Positions 7,678 through 16,009 of a stretch of DNA of 64,000 nucleotides are shown here, piece after piece. The notes under the pieces are model-generated. The model had not been told where the DNA came from. It worked only from the letters and a program-made list of their open reading frames with translations, and did no database searches. The first letter of the stretch is position 1; every line of letters begins with the position of its first letter. The stretch is taken from contig PBKD01000003.1 of assembly GCA_002722055.1 (NCBI GenBank), positions 1-64,000 of the forward strand, written 5' to 3'. The position numbers were made by a program, and so were the translations under genes. The stretch is from Rhodospirillaceae bacterium. GTDB lineage: Bacteria > Pseudomonadota > Alphaproteobacteria > SHVP01.

Positions 7678-8112
7678 ATGAAACAACTAGATAAATCCAA
7701 GGTATGCATAATTTTAAACAAGATTATGGAATATGAATTAGCAGGTGTTGTTCGTTATACTCACTCTTCTCTAATGGTTTCTGGCCCAAATAGAATACCA
7801 ATAGTTGAATTTCTTCAGTCGCAAGCTCAAGAATCCCTAACACATGCTCAAGAAGCAGGAGAGTTATTGACCGGTTTAGACGGACATCCAAGCCAAAAAA
7901 TCCCTACAATACAGGATAATAACCAACATTCTATCGAAGATATTTTGAAAGAAAGTTTAGATCATGAGCTTCACGCCCTTGGTCTTTACAAGGAATTATT
8001 AGAAAGCGTCCAAGATTCATCAATATATTTGGAAGAATACTCAAGGAACATGATTAGTCAGGAAGAAAAGCATACACTTGAACTAAAAAAAATGCTTAAA
8101 GATTACTCCTAA
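7678..8112 (+). CDS. ferritin-like protein, bacterioferritin type
   Basis: A 144-residue four-helix-bundle protein. Helix A carries NKIMEYELAGVVRYTHSSLM, helix B carries QSQAQESLTHAQEAGELLTGLDGHP, and the C-terminal helix carries ISQEEKHTLELKKML. The E...E-x-x-H spacing is that of the bacterioferritin diiron centre, so iron storage or detoxification is likely. The family is usually about 155-160 residues, so this one is slightly short. AAGGAAA lies just before the ATG. The photolyase gene starts 8 bases downstream, so the two are probably co-transcribed, joining iron handling to light-damage repair. A DPS-like or rubrerythrin-like assignment is less likely. Confidence 0.75.
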   Translation: MKQLDKSKVCIILNKIMEYELAGVVRYTHSSLMVSGPNRIPIVEFLQSQAQESLTHAQEAGELLTGLDGHPSQKIPTIQDNNQHSIEDILKESLDHELHALGLYKELLESVQDSSIYLEEYSRNMISQEEKHTLELKKMLKDYS

Positions 8113-8120
8113 TAATTTCT

Positions 8121-9545
8121 ATGACTGAAATAAATAGTATAGTTTGGTTTAGGTATGATCTCAGAGTAAATGACAATCCAGCATTAAATGCAGCATGCAA
8201 GAACTCTAGCGTTTTACCTATATATATTTTTGATAATAAAAATTTTGATAAGTTTCAAATGGGTTCAGCTAGTCGCTGGTGGCTACATCACTCATTGATT
8301 GAATTAAATAAATCATTAAATAGCTCACTGTCTATTTATATCGGAGATCCTATAAGAATCATAAAAAAAATTATAGAAAAGTTTCAAATAAAAAACATCT
8401 ACTGGAATAGATGTTATGATCCAAATAGCATTAGACGCGATAAGGATATAAAGAATAAACTAACGTGTGATAATATTAATATATTCACTTTTAATGGTAG
8501 TGTATTATGGGAGCCATGGACTATATTGAAGGATGATAAAACTCCCTATAAGGTTTTTACACCTTATTATAAAAAAGGGTGTTTAAATGCTGCCAAGCCA
8601 AGGCCTCCAATTGATTTTAATAATAACTCTGTTTTACATAAAGATAATACGAATTCAATTGATATTGATGGCCTAAACCTTTTAGATAAAAAAAGCTGGT
8701 ATTTAAAATTTCATAAATATTGGAAACCAGGTGAAAAAAAAGCTAGAGATATGCTTAATAATTTTTTATCTACTGGTATTAATGATTATAAGGAAGGTAG
8801 AAATTTTCCCTCTAAAAAAAATGTTTCTAAACTTTCTCCTTATATTCATTTTGGAGAAATATCTGTAAATCAAATTTGGTACGCTATTTTAAATAACCCA
8901 AAATTAAATAATGATAAAAATGTAGATCATTTTCTAAGTGAATTAGGTTGGAGAGAGTTTTCTAATTATCTACTATATCATTTTCCTAAAATTGTAGATA
9001 CCAACCTACAAGCAAAATTTGATAAATTCCCTTGGGTAAATGATAAAAATTATTTAAATTGCTGGCAAAAAGGGCAAACTGGTTATCCTATTGTAGATGC
9101 TGGAATGAGAGAATTATGGAAAACTGGTTACATGCACAACAGAGTAAGAATGATTGTTGGATCATTTCTGGTAAAAAATTTATTAATTGACTGGAGAAAG
9201 GGTGAGGAATGGTTTTGGGATTGCCTATTAGATGCAGATTTAGCAAGTAATTCTGCAAGTTGGCAATGGGTTGCAGGTTCTGGTGCTGATGCAGCACCGT
9301 ACTTCAGGATTTTTAACCCAATATTACAAGCTAAAAAATTTGATCCTAATGGTGATTATATAAAACAATTTTTACCTGTTCTAAGAGGTTTACCAAATAA
9401 ATATTTATTCTCTCCATGGGAAGCACCCGAAAATATTTTAGAAAAATCTAATATTATATTAGGAAAAAATTATCCAAAACCAATTATAGATATAAAATTA
9501 TCTAGAGATAAAGCACTTGATTTATTTAAGCAAATTTCAAATTAA
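8121..9545 (+). CDS. phrB: cyclobutane pyrimidine dimer photolyase (class I)
   Basis: 474 residues, normal length for class I CPD photolyases. The N-terminal antenna domain starts SIVWFRYDLRVNDNPAL. The FAD-binding domain has SPYIHFGEISVNQIW, SELGWREFSNYLLYHFP, QTGYPIVDAGMRELW, NRVRMIVGSFLVKNL and the dimer-contact region SASWQWVAGSGADAAPYFR. These are the standard photolyase signatures. It splits UV-induced cyclobutane dimers using blue light and FADH-. It sits between bacterioferritin and a second, different photolyase-family gene with a 2-base gap, so an operon is likely. Confidence 0.92.
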   Translation: MTEINSIVWFRYDLRVNDNPALNAACKNSSVLPIYIFDNKNFDKFQMGSASRWWLHHSLIELNKSLNSSLSIYIGDPIRIIKKIIEKFQIKNIYWNRCYDPNSIRRDKDIKNKLTCDNINIFTFNGSVLWEPWTILKDDKTPYKVFTPYYKKGCLNAAKPRPPIDFNNNSVLHKDNTNSIDIDGLNLLDKKSWYLKFHKYWKPGEKKARDMLNNFLSTGINDYKEGRNFPSKKNVSKLSPYIHFGEISVNQIWYAILNNPKLNNDKNVDHFLSELGWREFSNYLLYHFPKIVDTNLQAKFDKFPWVNDKNYLNCWQKGQTGYPIVDAGMRELWKTGYMHNRVRMIVGSFLVKNLLIDWRKGEEWFWDCLLDADLASNSASWQWVAGSGADAAPYFRIFNPILQAKKFDPNGDYIKQFLPVLRGLPNKYLFSPWEAPENILEKSNIILGKNYPKPIIDIKLSRDKALDLFKQISN

Positions 9546-9547
9546 AT

Positions 9548-11056
9548 ATGTTTAATAAAGAAAAATTACTAATAATACTGGGTAATCAATTATTTCCAAT
9601 TCACGAAATAAAAAAAGCAGGTATAAAAAATATATTTATGGCTGAGGATTATGGTTTATGTAATGAGCACAAACATCATAAATTAAAAATTTTAGTTTTT
9701 TTATCAGCAATGCGTGAGTATAAAAAATATTTAATAAAAAATAATTTTAATGTTCATTACTACACAATAAATAATAATTTTGAAATGCCTTATGAGCAAA
9801 AGATTGAAATTGTATTAAAAAAATATAATTACAAAGAAATAAAATATTTTGAAATTGAAGATATTTTTTTTTCTAAAAGGTTACATAAATTTTTATCTTC
9901 ATTAAATCAAATTAATTTTATAGAAATCAAAAGTCCTATGTTTTTATCAGACAAAGACTACTTTGCAAAAGAATCTGATAATAAATCACTTAGGCTTACT
10001 CCTTTTTATAAAAAGATTAGAAAAGATCTTTCATTATTAATTAATAATGATGGTACTCCAGTAGGAGGAAAGTGGTCTTATGATGGGGATAATAGAAAAA
10101 AAATACCTAAGAATTTAGTTTTGCCTTCCAAGCCTCCAAATCTTAAATATAAATATTTTAAAGAGATGAGTTTATTTATTAATACAAAATTCTCAAAACA
10201 TCCAGGTGTTTTAAATAATACTTGGGTTCCTATTACTAGGGAAGAATCTCTTAAATGGTTAAATAACTTTTTTAAATTTAAATTAACAAATTTTGGTGAT
10301 TACGAGGATGCAATAGTATCAGAAAATAATTTTCTTTTTCATAGTGCTTTAAGTGTAATATTAAACCTAGGATTAATCACTCCTAGTGAGTTAATTCAAA
10401 AGTTAAAAAATTTTAAAAAAAATAATGATGTGCCAATTAACTCATATGAAGGTTTTGTAAGACAAATTGTTGGGTGGCGAGAATTTATAAGATGTATTTA
10501 TCATAGATATGGGGATACAATGATAAAATCAAATTATTGGAATAGCAAAAGATCTATGAAGCAATCATGGTACTCTGGAAGTACTGGAATTATTCCTTTG
10601 GATGAATCAATTAAACATTGTGTAGATTATGGTTATACTCATCACATTCCTCGCTTAATGATTATAGCAAACATTATGACATTGGCAGATATCCATCCAA
10701 TTGAAATTTATAATTGGTTCATGGAAATGTTTATTGATTCTTCTGATTGGGTAATGGTTCCAAATGTTTTTGGAATGGGAACTTATGCTGATGGTGGAAT
10801 ATTTTCCACAAAACCATATATTTGTGGATCTAATTATATTCTTAAGATGAGTAACTATAAGAAAGGAAAATGGTGTGATATTGTTGATGGTTTGTATTGG
10901 AAATTTATAGAAAGAAATAAAAAATTTTTTAAAAAAAACCCTAGATTATCAATAATGATAAGATCATTAGAAAAGATAGACAAAAATAGAAAAGAATATA
11001 TTTTTAGCGAAGCTAATAAATTTATATTAAAAAACACTAATATAAAGAATAATTAA
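9548..11056 (+). CDS. cryptochrome/photolyase-family protein of the COG3046 (FeS-BCP-related) branch
   Basis: 502 residues, related to the prokaryotic (6-4) photolyase/cryptochrome group represented by Agrobacterium PhrB. The antenna domain begins LLIILGNQLFPIHEIKKAG. FAD-domain motifs are FVRQIVGWREFIRCIYHRYG, YGYTHHIPRLMIIANIM and VMVPNVFGMGTYADGG. Expected role: light-driven repair of (6-4) photoproducts, or light sensing. The four cysteines holding the [4Fe-4S] cluster in the classic members do not line up: where those have a C-x-x-C pair, this protein reads YKKGKW. Cysteines visible are C316, C358, C426 and C443. It may therefore be a cluster-less branch. Confidence 0.82.
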   Translation: MFNKEKLLIILGNQLFPIHEIKKAGIKNIFMAEDYGLCNEHKHHKLKILVFLSAMREYKKYLIKNNFNVHYYTINNNFEMPYEQKIEIVLKKYNYKEIKYFEIEDIFFSKRLHKFLSSLNQINFIEIKSPMFLSDKDYFAKESDNKSLRLTPFYKKIRKDLSLLINNDGTPVGGKWSYDGDNRKKIPKNLVLPSKPPNLKYKYFKEMSLFINTKFSKHPGVLNNTWVPITREESLKWLNNFFKFKLTNFGDYEDAIVSENNFLFHSALSVILNLGLITPSELIQKLKNFKKNNDVPINSYEGFVRQIVGWREFIRCIYHRYGDTMIKSNYWNSKRSMKQSWYSGSTGIIPLDESIKHCVDYGYTHHIPRLMIIANIMTLADIHPIEIYNWFMEMFIDSSDWVMVPNVFGMGTYADGGIFSTKPYICGSNYILKMSNYKKGKWCDIVDGLYWKFIERNKKFFKKNPRLSIMIRSLEKIDKNRKEYIFSEANKFILKNTNIKNN

Positions 11057-11218
11057 TATTAAAAAGATTATGATAAATTTATATAATAATTTTATTGTTT
11101 TTATATAATCTTCATTTTTTAATGTTTTATGATGCTTATTTTTAAAATATTTTAATTAAATATATTTGTTTTTAATAAAATAATTGACTAAAAGTATAAT
11201 GTAATACTATCTTTTCCA

Positions 11219-11235
11219 AACGAGTATTACTCGTT
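11219..11235. promoter_or_regulatory. inverted repeat upstream of trhO
   Basis: AACGAGT-ATT-ACTCGTT is a perfect 7-base inverted repeat with a 3-base centre, 27 bases before the TrhO start. A TTGACT at 11184-11189 and TACTAT at 11205-11210 (15-base spacer) just upstream could be a promoter, which would put the repeat near the transcription start. It could be an operator or an RNA hairpin. No regulator is assigned. Confidence 0.35.
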
Positions 11236-11261
11236 AAATTGAGTAGAGAATTTATCTTTAA

Positions 11262-12188
11262 GTGAAAATTTTGAATAAATACAAAATAGCATCGTTTTAT
11301 CAGTTCCAAGATTTTTTTGAATTTAAAAATTTAAAAAAACCAATAGAACTAATTTTACAAAAAAAAAATATAACTGGTACAATCCTTCTTGCATCGGAAG
11401 GAATAAACGCAACAATATCAGGTAATACTAACTCATTAGATAATGCATTACAAAGTTTAAAGAAAATTGTAAATATAGAAAATTTAAATATAAAATATTC
11501 TTACTCTTCAAATAAACCATTTAAAAGGTTAAGAATTAAAATTAAAAATGAAATAGTAACTATGGGTATTCCTAACACATTACCTCATAAGAATACTGGT
11601 ACATTTATTGAGCCAATTGAATGGAATAAAATTATTAATGATAACTCTATTTTAACTATAGATACTAGAAATTCATATGAAGTATCTATTGGTTCATTCA
11701 TTAATTCATTATCCCCTGATACTAAATCATTTAGGGACTTTCCTGAATGGGTAAGGCAAAATCTAGATAAAAATAAGAATTCTAAAATTGCAATGTTTTG
11801 TACAGGTGGAATAAGATGTGAAAAAGCATCTTCTTATCTTAAATCAATTGGATTCAAAGATGTTTTTCAACTGAAGGGTGGTATACTTAAATATTTAGAA
11901 GAAATTAAGAAAAAAGATAGTTTATGGAAGGGTGAATGTTTTGTTTTTGATGAGCGTGTGTCTGTTGTTCATAATTTAGAAGAAGGTAATCATGAAATGT
12001 GTCATGCTTGTAGGATGCCTATAAATGAGACTGATATGAAAAATATTAATTATATTAAAGGTGTAAGTTGCCCACATTGTTTTAATCAAACTTCGGAAGA
12101 AGATAAAAAAAGATTTTTAGATAGACAAAAGCAAGTTGAACTATCAAAATTAAATAATACTAATCATTTTGCATCACAGAAAAGATAA
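11262..12188 (+). CDS. trhO: tRNA uridine(34) hydroxylase, rhodanese family
   Basis: 308 residues. The N-terminal ferredoxin-like domain contains GTILLASEGINATISG, the family signature. A rhodanese domain follows with TIDTRNSYEVSIGSF and the active-site loop MFCTGGIRCEKASSYL. The tail has paired cysteines (CHACRMP and CPHCF) as in YceA/TrhO proteins. It makes 5-hydroxyuridine at position 34 of certain tRNAs. The GTG at 11262 is used as start; the TTG three codons later is an alternative. The downstream GST and SDR genes follow with gaps of only a few bases, suggesting one transcript. Confidence 0.9.
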   Translation: MKILNKYKIASFYQFQDFFEFKNLKKPIELILQKKNITGTILLASEGINATISGNTNSLDNALQSLKKIVNIENLNIKYSYSSNKPFKRLRIKIKNEIVTMGIPNTLPHKNTGTFIEPIEWNKIINDNSILTIDTRNSYEVSIGSFINSLSPDTKSFRDFPEWVRQNLDKNKNSKIAMFCTGGIRCEKASSYLKSIGFKDVFQLKGGILKYLEEIKKKDSLWKGECFVFDERVSVVHNLEEGNHEMCHACRMPINETDMKNINYIKGVSCPHCFNQTSEEDKKRFLDRQKQVELSKLNNTNHFASQKR

Positions 12189-12192
12189 TTAT

Positions 12193-12852
12193 ATGGGAAG
12201 TCTGCCAATTTTATACTCTTTCAGAAGATGCCCTTATGCTATGAGGGCAAGAATGGCTATATATATTAATCAGATATGTTGTGAATTAAGAGAAGTAAAG
12301 TTATCAGATAAACCTAAAGAAATGCTATTAATATCTCCTAAAGGTACTGTGCCAGTTTTACAATTAAAAACTGGTAAAGTATTAGAAGAGAGTTTAGATA
12401 TAGTTTTTTGGGCTTTTAATATTAATGATCAGACAGAAGATTACAAAAGATATAAATTAAATAAAAATAAATTCAATGATTTAATATCAATTATAGATAA
12501 TTCATTTAAATATAATCTAGATAGGTATAAATACCCTGATAGATATTCAGAAATTGATATAAATTTTCATAGAAATGAATGTTACAAAATAATTAGAGAT
12601 TTGAATTCATTATTATTGAATAAAAAATATTTATTTTCTGAATATATTGGTATAGCAGATATTTGTATATTCCCTTTTATCAGACAGTTTAGAATAGCTG
12701 ATACAAGATGGTTTGATGAAGAAATGGGTTTGAGTAGTGTATTAGAATGGTTTTTACGTATTAATGAATCCGAAATTTTTCAGAATGTGATGAATAAGTA
12801 TGAGCCATGGAAAGAAAAATATAAATCAGTTATCTTTAATAAGTTAGATTAA
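12193..12852 (+). CDS. glutathione S-transferase-like protein
   Basis: 219 residues with a thioredoxin-fold N-terminus: LYSFRRCPYAMRARMAI contains a C-P-Y-A site like that of glutaredoxin/GST-N domains, and PKGTVPVLQL supplies the cis-proline. An all-alpha GST-C domain follows, including GIADICIFPFIRQF. The CPYA site suggests an omega- or beta-like GST with thiol-transferase activity rather than a classical conjugating enzyme. The ATG at 12193 was preferred to the TTG at 12169, which lies inside trhO. The SDR gene follows almost directly. Confidence 0.8.
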   Translation: MGSLPILYSFRRCPYAMRARMAIYINQICCELREVKLSDKPKEMLLISPKGTVPVLQLKTGKVLEESLDIVFWAFNINDQTEDYKRYKLNKNKFNDLISIIDNSFKYNLDRYKYPDRYSEIDINFHRNECYKIIRDLNSLLLNKKYLFSEYIGIADICIFPFIRQFRIADTRWFDEEMGLSSVLEWFLRINESEIFQNVMNKYEPWKEKYKSVIFNKLD

Positions 12853-12864
12853 TTGAAGCAAGAA

Positions 12865-13581
12865 ATGTTAAATAACTTAAATTTTTTGCCTGAAAATTCA
12901 TCTGCAATAGTTATGGGAGCAAATGGTGGTATTGGAAAAGCAATATTAAAGACTATAAAATCTAAGTATAAATTTAAAAATGTTTTTGGTTTATCACGTA
13001 AATCCGAAATTTATATTAACTATTATTCTGAAGAATCTATCAAAAAAGCTGCTGAATATTTTCTTTCTGAGTCTTTAAATATAAGATTAATTATTAATTG
13101 TGCAGGGTATTTGTATGATAAAGAATTCTTACCTGAAAAGTCGATAAAAGATATTGATATAAATTATATGCAGAAATCATTTTATATGAACTCTATAGGT
13201 CCAGCATTATTTATGAAGTATTTCTTTCCAGTTTTACCAAGAGATAATAAATTTATTTTTGCAAATCTCTCTGCTAAAGTTGGTAGTATTTCTGATAATA
13301 AATTAGGTGGATGGCTCTCTTATAGATCATCTAAAGCAGCACTTAATCAATTAGTAAAATGCATGTCAATTGAGCTTTATAGAAGAAATAAAAACTCTAT
13401 ATGTGTTGCTATCCACCCTGGTACAGTAGATACAAATCTATCTAAACCTTTTAATAAGAAAGGGTTAAATGTAAGAACACCTGATGTTGCTGCTAACGAA
13501 ATATTAAGTGTTATATCATCACTTAACACAACCCATAATGGAAAGTTTCTTGATTACAAATTTAAAGAGATAACTTTTTAA
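12865..13581 (+). CDS. short-chain dehydrogenase/reductase (SDR)
   Basis: A 238-residue classical SDR: the dinucleotide loop is VMGANGGIGKAI, the structural motif is INCAGYLYD (NNAG-like), and the catalytic Tyr-x-x-x-Lys is YRSSKAALNQL with the preceding Ser in the LSAKVGS strand. The late motif VAIHPGTVDTNLS is also typical. It resembles CsgA/carbonyl-reductase-like SDRs. Substrate unknown. A TTG at 12853, directly after the GST stop, could also be the start. It ends 3 bases from the convergent SMR transporter gene. Confidence 0.82.
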   Translation: MLNNLNFLPENSSAIVMGANGGIGKAILKTIKSKYKFKNVFGLSRKSEIYINYYSEESIKKAAEYFLSESLNIRLIINCAGYLYDKEFLPEKSIKDIDINYMQKSFYMNSIGPALFMKYFFPVLPRDNKFIFANLSAKVGSISDNKLGGWLSYRSSKAALNQLVKCMSIELYRRNKNSICVAIHPGTVDTNLSKPFNKKGLNVRTPDVAANEILSVISSLNTTHNGKFLDYKFKEITF

Positions 13582-13583
13582 TG

Positions 13584-13904
13584 TTAGTTTTTAAAATAGT
13601 TTATAATAATTATACCACTTATAACTAATATTAGACCTATTACGATTTCTAAATTTATTTTTTCTTTATAAATATAAATGCTCATAATTGTTACACAAAA
13701 TACACCTAAACCTGTCCATGAGGCATAGACTATTGATAGAGGTAAATATTTAATTGTTACACTTAGAAAATAAAAAGAAAATATATAACATATAACCAAA
13801 GTAATAGTTGGGATAATTTTAGTAAAACTCTGAGATGCCGGTAAAAATAAAGTTCCAGTAACTTCGAAAAAAATAGCCAGCGATAAGTATACATATTTAA
13901 CCAT
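13584..13904 (-). CDS. small multidrug resistance (SMR) family transporter
   Basis: 106 residues with four membrane segments, the length and layout of EmrE/Sug/QacE proteins. The key glutamate of the first helix is in LAIFFEVTGTLFLPAS. The motif YASWTGLGVF is the conserved helix 3 GxG region, normally YAxWxGxG. It works as a dimer exchanging cationic drugs, polyamines or guanidinium for protons. It lies 18 bases downstream of the thioesterase gene on the same strand and converges on the SDR gene. Confidence 0.88.
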   Translation of the reverse strand: MVKYVYLSLAIFFEVTGTLFLPASQSFTKIIPTITLVICYIFSFYFLSVTIKYLPLSIVYASWTGLGVFCVTIMSIYIYKEKINLEIVIGLILVISGIIIINYFKN

Positions 13905-13922
13905 AATTAAATAAAAAAATTA

Positions 13923-14336
13923 TTAATAATTTGCATAATCAGTCTCTTTAAACATATCAATAATTTTTTTTGATGGTTTTTGAATTTTTCTTGTTTCTAA
14001 ATTAAAAAATGCACCTTTGCTATTGATTTGTGCTGATAACTCGTTTTTATGGTTATAAATTTTAATTATTCTTTCCCATTTTTTTAAATCATTTGGCACA
14101 CTATATATATCAATACTTACTTCAATGTATTCATTTTTAAATATTTCTTTAAAAAACTTAATTTCAGAATTAAATGTGACTGGTGCAATATTTTCTTCAA
14201 GGAAAATTTTATCCATGCCTGAATCTTTGTTCATTTGCCAAAGTGCTTTTAAACCAATATTGTAATATTTATCTTCACCGACATGATTATTGGGGTCTAT
14301 TAAATCTTTTGTAATTTTATATTTTTTTTTACCCAA
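13923..14336 (-). CDS. hot-dog-fold acyl-CoA thioesterase-like protein
   Basis: 137 residues with the 4-hydroxybenzoyl-CoA thioesterase/YbgC type of layout: an N-terminal D-x-x-x-H-V motif (LIDPNNHVGEDKYYNIG), a long central helix, then FKEIFKNEYIEVSIDIYS and a final GAFFNLETRK strand. The usual catalytic Asp of YbgC is replaced by a DPNNHV arrangement, so the substrate is uncertain. The start is a TTG at 14336; no ATG gives a full domain. It precedes the SMR gene on the same strand. Confidence 0.65.
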   Translation of the reverse strand: MGKKKYKITKDLIDPNNHVGEDKYYNIGLKALWQMNKDSGMDKIFLEENIAPVTFNSEIKFFKEIFKNEYIEVSIDIYSVPNDLKKWERIIKIYNHKNELSAQINSKGAFFNLETRKIQKPSKKIIDMFKETDYANY

Positions 14337-14507
14337 ATTTTTATTCCATTATTTCTATTTTAGCTATTAGATTTGCCAACCAGAGTTGTCTAAATTGTAT
14401 ATAAATTATATTATTGTATCTATTGGTAGTTTTTTTCACGTAATTTGTCAGTAGAATAAATATTTTAAATACAAAGTTTCAAAAAATAATTTATATAGCA
14501 GATAAGG

Positions 14508-14582
14508 TGGCTCCCCGGCACGGATTCGAACCGCGGACCGTTCGGTTAACAGCCGAATGCTCTACCGCTGAGCTACCGGGGA
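14508..14582 (-). tRNA. tRNA-Asn (GTT)
   Basis: Read on the minus strand it folds as a complete cloverleaf: acceptor TCCCCGG/CCGGGGA, D arm with AGCTCAGCGGTAGAGC, anticodon stem TTCGG/CCGAA around loop CTGTTAA (anticodon GTT), and T arm with GGTTCGAATCC. The discriminator is G and the CCA end is encoded (14508-14510). Confidence 0.95.
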
Positions 14583-14688
14583 TCAACTCAAAGATACTTT
14601 GTTATAATATCCATAGAAACATTATAATTTGACACTAATTCATAATTTAAACAATTTCAATTATTTTATGGTTGGATTTATTAACGTT

Positions 14689-14705
14689 ATGTTATAATAT
14701 AACAT
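14689..14705. promoter_or_regulatory. Zur box (zinc uptake regulator operator)
   Basis: ATGTTATAATATAACAT is a perfect palindrome about a central A and matches the core of the proteobacterial Zur motif (ATGTTATANTATAACAT). It ends 35 bases before the DUF1826 start, a normal place for repression. Confidence 0.75.
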
Positions 14706-14740
14706 TAATTGTGAAATTTATAAATTATTAATTTATTTAA

Positions 14741-15415
14741 ATGAGAAATATATATATAACATCAGATATTAAAAATTTATCAAAATTCTTAAATTCGGAT
14801 GAACAATTATGCGTTGTTAACCGACAGAAACCAATTAATGCTTGTAAATATTTTAAAAAATTAATGGAAGTTGATATTAGAATCATTGGTAAAGTTTCAA
14901 ATAAAAATGGAATTTCTGAAATCACAAATTTACTTAAAGATGCTGTTCCAGACGAATTAAAACATTTTTCATTTTACTCTTTATGGATTTCAGACATGGC
15001 GCATGTATGTAAATTATTTTGTGAATTCATGAATAGTGATAGTATTGATTTTTGTTTAAGTACAAAAAGAGGTTGTCGACGTTACCATGTTGATCATGTT
15101 CCATTTCGCTTACTTATAACATACGCTGGAAAAGGGACAGAATATATTCCTGATGAAGCTGCTAATCGTAAAGCCTTTTTCAATGGAGCTCCTAACGAAG
15201 AAATAATTATTGATAAAAATAAGCGGTATTATATGGAACCATGGGACATTTCAATTTTTCGTGGTGGGAAAAATGGACTCCTACATCGTACTCCAGATGC
15301 TGCATTAAATGAACCATCTCTACTATTACGTCTTGATCATCAAAAATATTGGGATTATATATTTAAGCAAAATAATAATTCTATTTTTGATTTGAGTATT
15401 AAAAATATTAAGTAG
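14741..15415 (+). CDS. DUF1826 family protein, probably zinc-responsive
   Basis: 224 residues of the DUF1826 family. The diagnostic motif RRYHVDHVPFRLLITYAGKGTE (residues about 111-132) holds two histidines in an H-x-x-H pattern, and the C-terminal SIFRGGKNGLLHRTPDA adds a third, a plausible metal site. The biochemical role is unknown. To my knowledge the family is often found with COG0523 metal-chaperone GTPases and zinc regulation. Here no COG0523 gene is adjacent, but a near-ideal Zur box lies just upstream, so production under zinc shortage is likely. Confidence 0.8.
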   Translation: MRNIYITSDIKNLSKFLNSDEQLCVVNRQKPINACKYFKKLMEVDIRIIGKVSNKNGISEITNLLKDAVPDELKHFSFYSLWISDMAHVCKLFCEFMNSDSIDFCLSTKRGCRRYHVDHVPFRLLITYAGKGTEYIPDEAANRKAFFNGAPNEEIIIDKNKRYYMEPWDISIFRGGKNGLLHRTPDAALNEPSLLLRLDHQKYWDYIFKQNNNSIFDLSIKNIK

Positions 15416-15444
15416 TAAAAATTAAAATTTCGTAAAAATATAAT

Positions 15445-15600
15445 TTATATAGATAGCCTTTTCATTATTTTTTCTCTTTTTTTATCAGAAAATTTAGACC
15501 AATTTTTTATTTCTTTTTTCGTTCTACCACAGCCTACACAGACTTTGTTAATATCTAATCGGCATATAGAAATACAGGGACTTTTAATTTTTTTTTTCAT
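15445..15600 (-). CDS. DUF1289 family small cysteine-rich protein
   Basis: A 51-residue protein. It carries the DUF1289 pattern S-P-C-x-x-x-C-R-L-D near the N-terminus, followed by C-x-G-C-G-R-T-x-x-E-I-x-x-W and a final basic helix (SDKKREKIMKRL). The four cysteines (9, 13, 21, 24) probably bind zinc or an Fe-S cluster. Function unknown. It is convergent with the DUF1826 gene, and its start codon is followed by a run of ten A. Confidence 0.85.
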   Translation of the reverse strand: MKKKIKSPCISICRLDINKVCVGCGRTKKEIKNWSKFSDKKREKIMKRLSI

Positions 15601-15829
15601 GAAGTCTATATATTGTAAACTTTTTTCTCTTCAAGTAGTTAAAATAAATTAGATAAAAATATTACATAAGATATTAATAATTAAGGAAAATATTTAATTT
15701 TATTTAAAAATTTAATATTTGCTATATTTTTTTATATTTCCTAAGATTTATTTTTTTTTTTGTTTTAATCTACCTTCAATACTTTAAAAGACTTATTTAT
15801 CATATTATTATTTAAAATAGGAAAAAAAA

Positions 15830-15976
15830 TTGAAAGACTCAAATTTTAGGATAAAAAAATATGAAATAAAAATAAGAGATTTAGAAAACGAAAATATAAA
15901 GCTAAAAAAGAGAATAGAAATACTAGAAAAAGCAATAAAAAGTTTTAGAAATGCTATCTCAGACACTTTAAAATAA
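15830..15976 (+). CDS. 48-residue coiled-coil protein of unknown function
   Basis: TTG at 15830 (AGGA about 7 bases upstream) opens 48 codons ending at TAA 15974-15976. The product is almost one amphipathic helix: YEIKIRDLENENIKLKKRIE followed by ILEKAIKSF, with hydrophobic residues at heptad spacing and dense charge elsewhere. This regular pattern is unlikely for a random AT-rich ORF. It resembles short SlyX/ZapB-like coiled coils but I do not recognise a family. It lies 33 bases before an SDR gene on the same strand. Confidence 0.5.
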   Translation: MKDSNFRIKKYEIKIRDLENENIKLKKRIEILEKAIKSFRNAISDTLK

Positions 15977-16009
15977 TGTTTATAAACAAATATAAAAAAG
16001 GGAATTAAT

